Of a stretch of 47,693 nt of DNA, positions 40,413 to 47,693 are shown one piece after another; position 1 is the first letter of the stretch, and each line of letters begins with the position of its first letter. Location of the stretch: assembly GCA_014730275.1 (NCBI GenBank), contig WJIL01000082.1:1-47693 (forward strand), written 5' to 3'. A model generated the notes under the pieces. The model worked only from the letters and a program-made list of their open reading frames with translations. It did no database searches and was not told the origin of the DNA. This stretch comes from Candidatus Lokiarchaeota archaeon (GTDB taxonomy: Archaea; Asgardarchaeota; Thorarchaeia; Thorarchaeales; Thorarchaeaceae). The position numbers and the translations under genes are program-made.

Positions 40413-42374
40413 TTGGAGAATCTAGAGAACAAGATGGCATTTGCACAAGCAGCCTTGGATAATGCAGTCTATGGAGTGGCGTTCTCAGACTCGCAGGGTA
40501 AGTTGACGTATGTAAATGACGCATTCCGTGAGATGTGGGGATATGATGAAAATGAAAAAATCCTGGGAACCTCAGGAATGGAATTTTGGAAAAGCAAGGA
40601 AAAAGCCCAGAGGATCATGAAAGAAGTTCGAGAGAAAGGACATTGGATTGGAGAGATTGCTGCAAAAAGACATGACGGCTCCACGATGCATGTGCAGTTG
40701 TCAGCACATCGAGTTATGGAGAATAATGTTCCAAGCGGTATGATGGCTTCATTTGTTGATATAACAGCACGAAAGAAAGCCGAAGAGGATCTTAGACAAC
40801 TGAACGAGGAACTGGAAGAGCGGGTAGCAATCAGAACCCGCGAGCTTCAAGAAACAAACAAGAAACTGACTGAAAGAATGAAAGAGAGGAATACGCTACT
40901 GGCGGTCATTGATAACTTAAGAGACTATGACAAGTCTATCGAAGAAGCACTTCAGAATCTCATTACTCCAATAGAGAAAGGTTGGCAATATCCAAATTCC
41001 ACTGCGGTCAAAATTGTATTCAGAGATAAGGAATATTCATCTAGCAAATTCAAAGAAACCCCATGGGTGCTTGAATCCTGTGCTAAAACACGTAATGGAG
41101 AAGAAATCAATTTCCAGATAGCATACTTGGACAAGAAACCAGAAGAAGAAATAGGCCCATTTCTTAAAGAAGAGCATAAACTCCTAGAGACAATAGCAAA
41201 AGAAACAGCTGATGCTCTGTCTGCAAGAAAAGTGTTGGATGCTCTTAGAGAATCAGAGAGTTTGTTGAGGATCGCCATTGAAAAGGCCGCAATTGGGATG
41301 GTGCGAGTTCGCCCCGATGGTACTTTTGTTTCGGCAAACAATGCATTCTGCGAAATGTCAGGCTATTCAGAAAAAGAGTTAATCAACATGAATTTTCAAG
41401 ACTTGACACATCCAGATGACCGAGGCATCGGGGCCAAGGTTATGAGGGATATCCTTGAGGGGGGAAAAAAGACTGCATCTTTTGAGAAGAGGTATGTCCA
41501 CAAGGATGGTCATGTATTTCATGTTGAACTACAAACGACGCTAATTTATGATGATGAAGCAGAGCCACTATACTTCTTCACGCAGGTTAATGATATTACC
41601 GAAAGAAAAATCGCACAACAGCAGCTGGAAAGGCTGAATAACGAGCTAGAGCAGAGAGTTAAAGAGAAAACAAAGCAACTTAAACAAGCCCAAGAGAAGT
41701 TGGTGAGAAGAGAAAGGCTCGCCGCCATTGGTGAGCTCAGTGGAGGCATTGCCCATGAATTGCGAAACCCCCTTGGGGCAATCAAGAATAGTGTTTATTT
41801 CCTGAAAATGGCGATTGAGGAACCTGATGAGGATATAGAAGAGACATTACAGATTTTGGAAGATGAGGTCAAACATTCAGTCGATATAATTGAGAGTCTG
41901 CTAGAATTTTCAAAGCCAAAGCCGCCCACTAGGATGAAGGTTAACATCAACGAAGTCCTGAATGGGCTGGTAGAAAAGACTGAAATTCCTGACAATATCA
42001 AATTGTCGATAGATTTCAAAGAAGAGGCTCCAATTCTGCTTGCAGACCCAGTCCAACTTGAGAGAGTGTTTGGTAATCTAATCGGAAATGCCATCGAGGC
42101 TATGCCCAAGGGTGGAAGGCTTGATTTGGCCACTGTGTGCTGCCCAGATGGAAAAATCCAGGTTAAAGTGAAAGATACAGGTACAGGAATACCAGAAGAT
42201 AATCTAGAGAGTATCTTTGAGCCACTATTCACAACGAAAGCGAAAGGAATCGGGCTGGGACTGTCTATTGTGAATTCAATTGTTGAAGCTCATAGTGGTT
42301 CAATCAGTGTTGAAAGCGAAGTTGGAAGAGGCACTGTCTTTACTGTTGAGCTACCTCTTCCGGGGGCGAAATGA
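40413..42374 (+). CDS. PAS-PAS sensor histidine kinase
   Basis: From TTG 40413, preceded by AAGGTGG, this gives 653 residues. A longer frame from 40350 has no good start signal. PAS1 lies at about 12-125 (AFSDSQGKLTYVNDAFREMW, ending in VDITARKKAEEDL). A coiled coil and a divergent GAF-like segment (~160-290) follow. PAS2 spans ~295-410 (VRPDGTFVSANNAFCEMSGY) and a second coil leads into HisKA with GGIAHELRNPLG, phospho-acceptor H448. The ATPase domain has N-box VFGNLIGNAIEAMP, G1 KVKDTGTGIPEDN, F-box IFEPLFTTKAKG and G2 GIGLGLSIV. All motifs are intact. No TM segment is present, so it is a cytoplasmic sensor of a soluble or redox signal. The following double-receiver gene starts one base after its stop. 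Confidence 0.92.
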   Translation: MENLENKMAFAQAALDNAVYGVAFSDSQGKLTYVNDAFREMWGYDENEKILGTSGMEFWKSKEKAQRIMKEVREKGHWIGEIAAKRHDGSTMHVQLSAHRVMENNVPSGMMASFVDITARKKAEEDLRQLNEELEERVAIRTRELQETNKKLTERMKERNTLLAVIDNLRDYDKSIEEALQNLITPIEKGWQYPNSTAVKIVFRDKEYSSSKFKETPWVLESCAKTRNGEEINFQIAYLDKKPEEEIGPFLKEEHKLLETIAKETADALSARKVLDALRESESLLRIAIEKAAIGMVRVRPDGTFVSANNAFCEMSGYSEKELINMNFQDLTHPDDRGIGAKVMRDILEGGKKTASFEKRYVHKDGHVFHVELQTTLIYDDEAEPLYFFTQVNDITERKIAQQQLERLNNELEQRVKEKTKQLKQAQEKLVRRERLAAIGELSGGIAHELRNPLGAIKNSVYFLKMAIEEPDEDIEETLQILEDEVKHSVDIIESLLEFSKPKPPTRMKVNINEVLNGLVEKTEIPDNIKLSIDFKEEAPILLADPVQLERVFGNLIGNAIEAMPKGGRLDLATVCCPDGKIQVKVKDTGTGIPEDNLESIFEPLFTTKAKGIGLGLSIVNSIVEAHSGSISVESEVGRGTVFTVELPLPGAK

Positions 42375-42375
42375 G

Positions 42376-43128
42376 ATGAAAGACAAGGAAACTCGGATTC
42401 TGATTGTTGATGACAAGAAAAGCATGACTTCATCTATGTCACGAGTTCTTAACAGAATGGGATATGAAGTTGAAACTGCTAGCAGTGGACGCGAGGCAAT
42501 TGAAATAGCGAAAGGACCAAAACAATTTGATATCGTATTCCTAGACATAAAAATGCCGGTCATGAATGGTGTTGAAACATACAAGAAGCTGAAAACAATA
42601 ATCCCTGACGCCGCGGTTATTATGATGACAGCATATGCAGTTGAAGACCTTATTCAAGAAGCTCTTGAGGAGGGTGCCTTCGGAGTTATCTACAAACCAC
42701 TTGATCTTGAGAAAGTGGGAAACAAAATAGAGAAAGCTTTAGAGATGGAGAAAGGGGCTCTAATACTCATTGTGGATGATGATCCTAATGTTCGAAGGAG
42801 TTTTGACAAAGCTCTAACAAAGAAGGGTTATTCTGTAGTTACTGCGGAGAGCGGAGAGGACGCGGTGGAATTAGCGGCCAAAGAAGAATTTGATGTGTTA
42901 TTCATCGATCTCAGACTGCCTGAAATAAATGGCCTTGAAACCTATCTCAAAATCAAAGAGACGGATCCTTCGACTGTTGCAGTAATTGTGACTGCTTATG
43001 CACAGGATATGAATAAAATGGTTGAACAAGCACTTCTTCAAGACGCATATTCATGCATGCAAAAACCAATCGATCTTGCCGAGGTAAGCGATTTGGTAAA
43101 TCTTGTCATGGAAGCAAAAAAGGAGTAG
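42376..43128 (+). CDS. Tandem double-receiver response regulator without output domain
   Basis: From ATG 42376 this gives 250 residues. An upstream extension in the same frame lies inside the kinase gene and is ignored. Two complete receiver domains follow one another. REC1 has ILIVDDKKS, phospho-acceptor D57 in VFLDIKMP and Lys in YKPLDL. REC2 has ILIVDDDPN, D178 in LFIDLRLP and Lys in QKPIDL. No DNA-binding or enzymatic domain is attached, so it probably passes phosphate or binds a target protein. It is tightly linked to the PAS kinase upstream (1 nt) and the receiver-kinase downstream (9 nt), suggesting a phosphorelay. Confidence 0.92.
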   Translation: MKDKETRILIVDDKKSMTSSMSRVLNRMGYEVETASSGREAIEIAKGPKQFDIVFLDIKMPVMNGVETYKKLKTIIPDAAVIMMTAYAVEDLIQEALEEGAFGVIYKPLDLEKVGNKIEKALEMEKGALILIVDDDPNVRRSFDKALTKKGYSVVTAESGEDAVELAAKEEFDVLFIDLRLPEINGLETYLKIKETDPSTVAVIVTAYAQDMNKMVEQALLQDAYSCMQKPIDLAEVSDLVNLVMEAKKE

Positions 43129-43137
43129 AATCCATTC

Positions 43138-44190
43138 ATGGAAGCAATCGAGACTGAGAAAGCTTCAATACTGGTAGTCGACGATAATCGAAGTGTTTGT
43201 AGTGTTTTGAAGAAAATCCTCACGAGAAAAGGATATGATGTAAGGACAGTAGGTAGGGGAGAAAAAGCTGTCAATCTAGCAAAAAATCTAGATTTCAGAA
43301 TTGCCCTCATTGATTTGAAGCTGCCAGATATTGAGGGTAGAAAGCTGATGGATAGAGTGGCGAAGATTGCTCCTGAGATGGATGTTATCGTGATAACTGG
43401 ACATGCTTCAGTTGAAACTGCTGTAGATACTCTGACAAGCCGTGCGGTCTATTATGTTACGAAACCTATTGATATGGATCGTCTGCTTGAAGTTATCAGA
43501 AAAACCTTGGAAAGGCAAAGACTACAAAAGAAAAAGGAGGACACACTCAACCATTTGAGGGCCAAGAGTAACCAGCTTAGTGATGTTGTCCATACCATCT
43601 CTCACGATTTGAAAGCCTCACTCCAACTGATTATGAGCTATGCTGATTTGGCAAAAGCGGAGTGTGATAGTCCGGACATAGAAGCCATTGCCCAGCTAGC
43701 TGGCAAAATTACCGAGATGATGGACAGGTCTGTTAAGCTTGCAGATGAGGGATTAGTCGTTAAGAAAACAGACCGAGTGAATTTGAAACAAGTTGTGATG
43801 GAGACAGCGAGCACAATGACCACCCACGATGTTGAGTTCAGAATCGGACATCTACCAGTGGTCAAAGGTGATGAAACCAAACTTGCACAGGTTTTTCTGA
43901 ATCTCTTCCGAAACGCCATTGAACATGCTCAACCTAATCACATTAGCGTTACAATGGTGGATTATGAGGATGAGCTTGACATTTTAGTTACCAATGATGG
44001 GAAACCGATTCCAGACGAGTATAGGCACAACCTATTCGACCGAGGGATATCAAGCAAAGGCTCCGAAGGTGGATTGGGCTTATTCATCGTCAGGCGAGTT
44101 GTTGAGGGGCATGGGTGGACCATTGAACTCGCTGACGAACCTGACACCACTTTCAGGATCACAGTCCCGAAAAATGAATTGGTTGTTTAG
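43138..44190 (+). CDS. Receiver-histidine kinase hybrid (N-terminal REC)
   Basis: This 350-aa protein has an N-terminal receiver domain (ILVVDDNRS, D59 in ALIDLKLP, Lys in VTKPIDM), a short helix, a HisKA-like domain with HTISHDLKASLQ (H156) and an ATPase domain (~240-350). The N-box is VFLNLFRNAIEHAQ, the G1 region DILVTNDGKPIPDEY and the G2 region GGLGLFIVRRV. The fold seems complete though the F-box is short (LFDRGIS). The receiver at the N-terminus means it is probably controlled by another kinase, most simply the PAS kinase two genes upstream, via or alongside the double receiver. No transmembrane segment. The ATG at 43138 follows AAGGAG. Confidence 0.9.
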   Translation: MEAIETEKASILVVDDNRSVCSVLKKILTRKGYDVRTVGRGEKAVNLAKNLDFRIALIDLKLPDIEGRKLMDRVAKIAPEMDVIVITGHASVETAVDTLTSRAVYYVTKPIDMDRLLEVIRKTLERQRLQKKKEDTLNHLRAKSNQLSDVVHTISHDLKASLQLIMSYADLAKAECDSPDIEAIAQLAGKITEMMDRSVKLADEGLVVKKTDRVNLKQVVMETASTMTTHDVEFRIGHLPVVKGDETKLAQVFLNLFRNAIEHAQPNHISVTMVDYEDELDILVTNDGKPIPDEYRHNLFDRGISSKGSEGGLGLFIVRRVVEGHGWTIELADEPDTTFRITVPKNELVV

Positions 44191-44284
44191 ATTAAAGCAA
44201 TCAGCAGCATGTTATTGGACATTTCATGAGTAGCATTCAGACATCAATCAAATGCAGGTGAAGGAAGATGCCTTCAGTCAGCTC

Positions 44285-44291
44285 TATATAG
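44285..44291 (+). promoter_or_regulatory. TATA box upstream of the acetyltransferase gene
   Basis: TATATAG on the + strand lies about 46-52 nt upstream of ATG 44337, in the 146-bp gap after the kinase cassette. It suggests that the acetyltransferase has its own promoter. Confidence 0.45.
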
Positions 44292-44336
44292 TCAGCAAAT
44301 GGCTGAAAGAAAGAGGCACTTTCCAAGACTCAGGCG

Positions 44337-45545
44337 ATGGACTACAGTATGCAAATACGAAGAGGAAAACCCAAAGATATCGAAGATGTAATTGAATTGA
44401 ATCGGTATAGCTACGCAATACCCTCAGATGAAGATGAAAGAATGGAGAAATGCTTGAAAGAAATAGATGTTGCAAGTGAGTTCTTCATTGTTGAGAGGGA
44501 TGGAAAAAGCCGCGCACATGCAAGAATGATTCCACTTGAGCAAAATGTTCGTAGCAGGTGGAAGAAAATGACAGGAGTAAGCATGGTGGCAAGTGCCCCT
44601 GAGACTCGCCGCCGAGGATACGTTAGAGAAATCATGCTTCAATCTCTGCAAGAACTGAAAGACGAGGGATATGGAGTTAGTATGCTCTATCCATTCAAAG
44701 ACAGTTTCTATGCTTCGATGGGATATGTAAAGATGCCACCATGGTATACACTCACATTCAACCCAAGAAATATAGTATATTCCAAGATGCCTAGAGATTA
44801 TCGAATTGAGAGAGTGGATTCGAAAACAGGATGGGAAGAATGCGAAGAGATTCATAACTATATCGCATCACGAACACATGGAGCCGCAAAGCGAACAAGA
44901 AAACGATGGAATGAACACAAAATCTGGTTTAGAGGTAATCTAGTTGTGGCTTACGGACCTAGTTCTATTCCAGAAGGGTACATGGCCTACAAACTCAAAG
45001 GTTATGGTCAATTTGGTGATAGAGACAAAGTCGGAACTATGAATATAGAGGAGATGCTTTGGAAGGATCCTAAAGCTCTCAGGGCATTGCTGCGATTCAT
45101 TTCACTACATGAAGATCAAATCATCAAGGTCAAGATGCCAATTACGCCTTTGTCTCAGAATTACTACCACTGGATGCAGGGCATAAATGTCCCAAATGTG
45201 AAAGCTCGATTCATCACGATGGCAAGAATAGTCGATGTTGAGGAGGCACTCAATGGTATCCCAGTCAATAATCAAGGCTCAATAGCCATTAGGATAGTTG
45301 ATAATCAATTCGAATGGAATACTCAAACGTTCCAGATTACCAGCCAAAATGGTGAGCTCTCGGTTGAACCCAAGGGTGATTCTGAACCAGATATCATAAT
45401 GAGCATTGGCAGTCTCACTGCGCTACTGTATGGCTCTCTATCATGTGAAGATCTAAGAGGGCTTGATATGCTCAGAGAAGAGCCGCCAGGTTTTCTCTAT
45501 GATTGGTTCCCAAAAACCCCAGCTTGGTTAATTGAACACTTCTGA
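44337..45545 (+). CDS. Eis-like GNAT-family N-acetyltransferase
   Basis: This 402-aa protein has the three-part Eis layout. An N-terminal GNAT domain (~5-140) contains VSMVASAPETRRRGYVREIM, the acetyl-CoA pyrophosphate-binding motif A, and SMLYPFKDSFYASMGYVKMP. A second GNAT-like domain spans ~150-290, and an SCP2-like C-terminal domain contains SIGSLTALLYGSLSCEDLRG. It ends in a C-terminal Phe (LIEHF), as in Eis, where the C-terminal carboxylate acts in catalysis. Bacterial Eis acetylates amines such as aminoglycosides and protein lysines; the substrate here is unknown. The start may be ATG 44337 or the Met four codons later. It lies downstream of the kinase cassette but has its own TATA element. 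Confidence 0.87.
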   Translation: MDYSMQIRRGKPKDIEDVIELNRYSYAIPSDEDERMEKCLKEIDVASEFFIVERDGKSRAHARMIPLEQNVRSRWKKMTGVSMVASAPETRRRGYVREIMLQSLQELKDEGYGVSMLYPFKDSFYASMGYVKMPPWYTLTFNPRNIVYSKMPRDYRIERVDSKTGWEECEEIHNYIASRTHGAAKRTRKRWNEHKIWFRGNLVVAYGPSSIPEGYMAYKLKGYGQFGDRDKVGTMNIEEMLWKDPKALRALLRFISLHEDQIIKVKMPITPLSQNYYHWMQGINVPNVKARFITMARIVDVEEALNGIPVNNQGSIAIRIVDNQFEWNTQTFQITSQNGELSVEPKGDSEPDIIMSIGSLTALLYGSLSCEDLRGLDMLREEPPGFLYDWFPKTPAWLIEHF

Positions 45546-45574
45546 CTGAATTCCTAGAATAATCAGCAGCTAAA

Positions 45575-45586
45575 TGGGCTCTCCCA
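45575..45586. terminator. Small hairpin between convergent genes
   Basis: TGGG-CTCT-CCCA forms a 4-bp stem with a 4-nt loop in the 46-bp gap between the acetyltransferase and the convergent HhH-GPD-like gene. The stem is weak, and termination is inferred from position only. Confidence 0.3.
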
Positions 45587-45591
45587 GATGT

Positions 45592-46233
45592 TTATGGTGA
45601 ATCTGAGGACTCTGAACGCCTGAGATGTAGTCCATGGCGAACCAAAGCAGCCTGCAGATTACGAAAATCAAATCCTTGTACGCAATCATAATCCCAGTAT
45701 TGCTTAACTTGCTCAGTTATGTTATTCTCATTTGAAACGATACCAAGATTCTTTGCGGCTTTTTTCTCAATAGCGGTCAGATTCGGGTCAGCTTTCTCCC
45801 AGATTCCTCGCATTTCACGAAGAAAAATCCTCGTAGTTACAGGACCCACGCCCTTGAAATTCTGGAGATTCTGCTTCAATTCCCTAGGCGATTGACTTTT
45901 TTCATGCACATTCTGTATATCACCATCATATTCTTCAAGCAGCTCCTTGGCAATCGACTTCATGTAATCAGCTGTGATTTCGTCGTACCTTGCGTATCCA
46001 CCAGCTCCATGTGTTCTGACCAAGGTGTAGTGCCACGCCGAATCAATGGCCTCAGGAGTAGTGAGCCCCCGTTTCTCGTACTCCCTGTATGTCCTTTTCG
46101 CGATGTCTGTGGAGATTCGACCCCCGAAAAGCACTGATGCAATGAACCATTTGAATGGCTCATGCTCAACGTCTATCCCCAATTCTTCTGAGAACAGCTG
46201 GCCCTTTTCTTCCAACAAAGCCTCCAAGTCCAT
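45592..46233 (-). CDS. HhH-GPD superfamily protein (endonuclease III/DNA glycosylase-like)
   Basis: From ATG 46233 this gives 213 residues. This start has GGAAG upstream and lies 7 nt after the preceding stop. An alternative ATG at 46269 would overlap that gene by 29 nt. PFKWFIASVLFGGRISTDIA matches the first helices of endonuclease III-like glycosylases. The helix-hairpin-helix is LQNFKGVGPVTTRIFLREM, and the following ADPNLT may provide the catalytic Asp. The invariant Lys of bifunctional EndoIII is not evident and there is no C-terminal Cys cluster for a [4Fe-4S] centre. It is therefore either a monofunctional glycosylase or a non-catalytic relative. It probably acts in base excision repair (family inference). 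Confidence 0.72.
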   Translation of the reverse strand: MDLEALLEEKGQLFSEELGIDVEHEPFKWFIASVLFGGRISTDIAKRTYREYEKRGLTTPEAIDSAWHYTLVRTHGAGGYARYDEITADYMKSIAKELLEEYDGDIQNVHEKSQSPRELKQNLQNFKGVGPVTTRIFLREMRGIWEKADPNLTAIEKKAAKNLGIVSNENNITEQVKQYWDYDCVQGFDFRNLQAALVRHGLHLRRSESSDSP

Positions 46234-46240
46234 TGAGAAA

Positions 46241-46492
46241 TCACTTCCGACCTTTCTTCTCGCGATCATATCGTTCCCATGATTCAGCCGCGGATTCTTC
46301 TCCTCTTGAACGGAGCTTTTCTAGGACATAATCTCGTATCTGTGCAGTTTCTGTAACACTTTCAAATTCTGACTGGGCCGATCCTGCAACGCTTCGTGCA
46401 GTATCATACGAGGCCCCTGCCTTCACAGCACTCACAGTTATCTTCTCGGGCATGAAAGTCTCGCGTTCACCATTTCGCTTAACTACCTCCAT
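46241..46492 (-). CDS. Stand-alone ATP-cone domain protein
   Basis: The ATG at 46492 is chosen because a perfect GGAGGTGA lies 8 nt upstream; a GTG at 46510 in the same frame would have no such signal. The 83-aa protein begins MEVVKRNGERETFMPEKITV, the ATP-cone signature, and continues through the usual helices (SAVKAGASYDTARSVAGSAQ, QIRDYVLEKLRSRG). ATP-cones bind ATP/dATP and normally sit at the N-terminus of ribonucleotide reductase or in NrdR, but here nothing else is attached. The C-terminus is highly charged. It lies 7 nt before the HhH-GPD gene, so the pair may link nucleotide status to repair (inference). Confidence 0.8.
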   Translation of the reverse strand: MEVVKRNGERETFMPEKITVSAVKAGASYDTARSVAGSAQSEFESVTETAQIRDYVLEKLRSRGEESAAESWERYDREKKGRK

Positions 46493-46500
46493 CTTTTCTT

Positions 46501-46508
46501 TCACCTCC
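46501..46508 (-). promoter_or_regulatory. Strong Shine-Dalgarno sequence deciding the ATP-cone start
   Basis: GGAGGTGA on the - strand is fully complementary to the archaeal anti-SD core and lies 8 nt before ATG 46492. An A/T-rich ACATAAAAAGG (about 46537-46549, - strand) is a possible TATA box. Confidence 0.7.
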
Positions 46509-46614
46509 ACGTTCTTTATGTTATTTTGACGTTTTGACCTTTTTATGTTTGTGATGAATAGTTTAGATTGTAGAACTAAGCAAAATCAGTTATATGAGAT
46601 GAAGAAAACGGAAA

Positions 46615-46633
46615 GGTAGGAAAAGAACCTACC
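46615..46633 (-). terminator. Terminator of the carboxyltransferase gene
   Basis: GGTAGG-TTCTTTT-CCTACC on the - strand forms a perfect 6-bp stem 10 nt behind the stop at 46643 and is followed by TTTCCGTTTTC. Confidence 0.65.
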
Positions 46634-46642
46634 CTTCAAATT

Positions 46643-47693
46643 CTACAGCGGAATATTACCATGTTTTTTGGGAGGTCGATCCTGACGCTTAGTCTCGAGA
46701 ATATCTAGCCCTCTACAAATCAGGGGTCGTGTCTCATGGGGGAAAATAACCTTGTCAATATAACCAAGGCCTGCAGCAACGTAAGGGTGCGCGAATTCTT
46801 CTCTGTATTCCTCTACGAGTTCCTCCCGCTTTGCTTCCTTGTCCTCCGCATCTCGGATTTCCTTTCGGAAAATGATATTGATAGCACCCTGTGGCCCCAT
46901 AACAGCGATTTCTGAGCCGGGCCATGCATAGACCAAATCTGCACCAATATGTCGGCTACTCATCACATCATACGCTCCGCCGTAGCCTTTTCGTGTGATG
47001 ATTGTGATAAGGGGAACCGTTGCCTCTGCAAATGCATAGAGAATCTTTGCCCCGTGCCTGATGATGCCACCCCACTCCTGTTCGGTGCCAGGCAAGTAGC
47101 CGGGGACATCCATGAACGTGATAACGGGGATATTGAAGGCGTCGCAGAACCGTACGAATCTCGAACATTTGTCCGAAGCATCGATGTTAATCGTACCAGC
47201 AAGATGCGCAGGATTGTTGCCAACTATGCCTACCGAACGTCCGTCGAACCTCGCAAAGCCAACCGTCATATTCTGAGCCCAGTGCTCATGAATCTCGAAG
47301 AAATCACCGTTGTCAACAAGCTTGGAAACAACATCACGCATATCGTACGGTTTGTTTGGATCTTGAGGGACAATCTCGTCAATCGACTCATCCACGTCAT
47401 CAGGTGCATGACCAGTATCAACGAGTGGTGGATCCTCCAGGTTGTTCGATGGGATGAAACTCAGCAGCCTGCGAATCTGTTCAAAGCAATGATCTTCATC
47501 TTCGCTTACCAGATGCGCTACCCCACTCTTTGACGCATGCGTCATCGCCCCTCCAAGATCCTCAAATGAGACCTCCTCGCCGGTTACGGTCTTGACAACC
47601 TCGGGTCCCGTGATGAACATATGCGCGGTATCCTTCACCATGAGCGTGAAGTCCGTAACCGCTGGGCTGTACACCGCTCCGCCAGCACAGGGC
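46643..47693 (-). CDS. Acyl-CoA carboxylase beta (carboxyltransferase) subunit, N-terminus cut by the window edge
   Basis: The frame enters from the right edge with PCAGGAVYSPAVTDF, the well-conserved middle of propionyl-CoA carboxylase-type beta chains, so about the first 150-170 residues are missing. The internal GTG at 47674 is not the true start. Remaining landmarks are MFITGPEVVKTVTGEEV, GGAMTHASKSGVAHLV, ITFMDVPGYLPGTEQEWGGI, IRHGAKILYAFAEATVPLIT, IITRKGYGGAYDVM and YAWPGSEIAVMGPQGA. These line both oxyanion holes of the crotonase-fold active site. It transfers carboxyl from carboxybiotin to propionyl- or acetyl-CoA, or in the reverse direction in methylmalonyl-CoA decarboxylases. The biotin carrier at 34188-34715 could be its partner. 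The protein ends in KKHGNIPL, typical of the family. Confidence 0.92.
   Translation of the reverse strand, partial: PCAGGAVYSPAVTDFTLMVKDTAHMFITGPEVVKTVTGEEVSFEDLGGAMTHASKSGVAHLVSEDEDHCFEQIRRLLSFIPSNNLEDPPLVDTGHAPDDVDESIDEIVPQDPNKPYDMRDVVSKLVDNGDFFEIHEHWAQNMTVGFARFDGRSVGIVGNNPAHLAGTINIDASDKCSRFVRFCDAFNIPVITFMDVPGYLPGTEQEWGGIIRHGAKILYAFAEATVPLITIITRKGYGGAYDVMSSRHIGADLVYAWPGSEIAVMGPQGAINIIFRKEIRDAEDKEAKREELVEEYREEFAHPYVAAGLGYIDKVIFPHETRPLICRGLDILETKRQDRPPKKHGNIPL

Noticed and set aside
44254-44400. A short frame starting at an ATG upstream of the acetyltransferase
   Set aside because: It is under 50 codons, overlaps the acetyltransferase in another frame and has no supporting signal; the segment contains a TATA element instead.

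Overview
This 47.7-kb window looks like chromosomal DNA of an archaeon, most probably an Asgard-type lineage (Thorarchaeota- or Lokiarchaeota-like). The assignment is inference from gene content and was not tested with a marker gene. Support comes from an Arf-like small GTPase fused to a longin-like N-terminal domain, two more longin-like proteins, two giant single-pass surface proteins, frequent TTG/GTG starts, TATA-box promoters, and archaeal acyl-CoA genes including a DUF35-type Zn-ribbon protein. I see no tRNA, rRNA, CRISPR array or insertion sequence.

Layout. 1-10.7 kb (mostly + strand): the end of a secreted protein, an MFS exporter overlapping a PHP phosphatase, a small membrane protein, two TPR proteins, a GH36-type alpha-galactosidase, an FAH-family hydrolase (- strand), a small Cys-rich protein and a membrane-anchored protein. 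10.7-13 kb (- strand): a longin-like protein, an acyl-CoA dehydrogenase and a DUF35-like protein. 13-25.6 kb (- strand): a tightly packed cluster. Read 5'->3' it encodes a longin-like/winged-helix protein, a 2445-aa surface protein, a possible 72-aa protein, the longin-GTPase, two coiled-coil proteins, a long coiled-coil/winged-helix protein and a small helical protein. 26-32.8 kb (- strand): a 2275-aa paralogue of the surface protein. 33-36.3 kb (- strand): a carboxylase operon (PycB-like carboxyltransferase, biotin carrier) ending in a thiolase homologue whose usual nucleophilic Cys is Pro. 36.3-38.7 kb: a LAGLIDADG endonuclease gene lying between intact pycB and a second copy of only the pycB 5' end. 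38.8-45.5 kb (+ strand): a methyltransferase, MsrA, a three-gene two-component cassette (PAS kinase, double receiver, receiver-kinase) and an Eis-like acetyltransferase. 45.6 kb to the end (- strand): an HhH-GPD-like protein, a stand-alone ATP-cone protein and the 5'-truncated beta subunit of an acyl-CoA carboxylase.

Two things stand out. (1) The pycB locus looks like invasion by a homing endonuclease that carried a replacement 5' end of its target gene. A 269-bp stub stays upstream, about 89% identical to the intact copy, and the endonuclease frame runs in phase with the stub. (2) The 13-25.6 kb cluster couples a giant surface protein, whose cytoplasmic tail carries a helix-hairpin-helix and a SAP/HeH-like motif, with a longin-GTPase, a second longin-like protein and several coiled-coil proteins. 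It may be an undescribed envelope-to-cytoplasm module.

All calls come from reading the sequence and from family knowledge. No database search, structure prediction or alignment program was run, and counts were made by eye.
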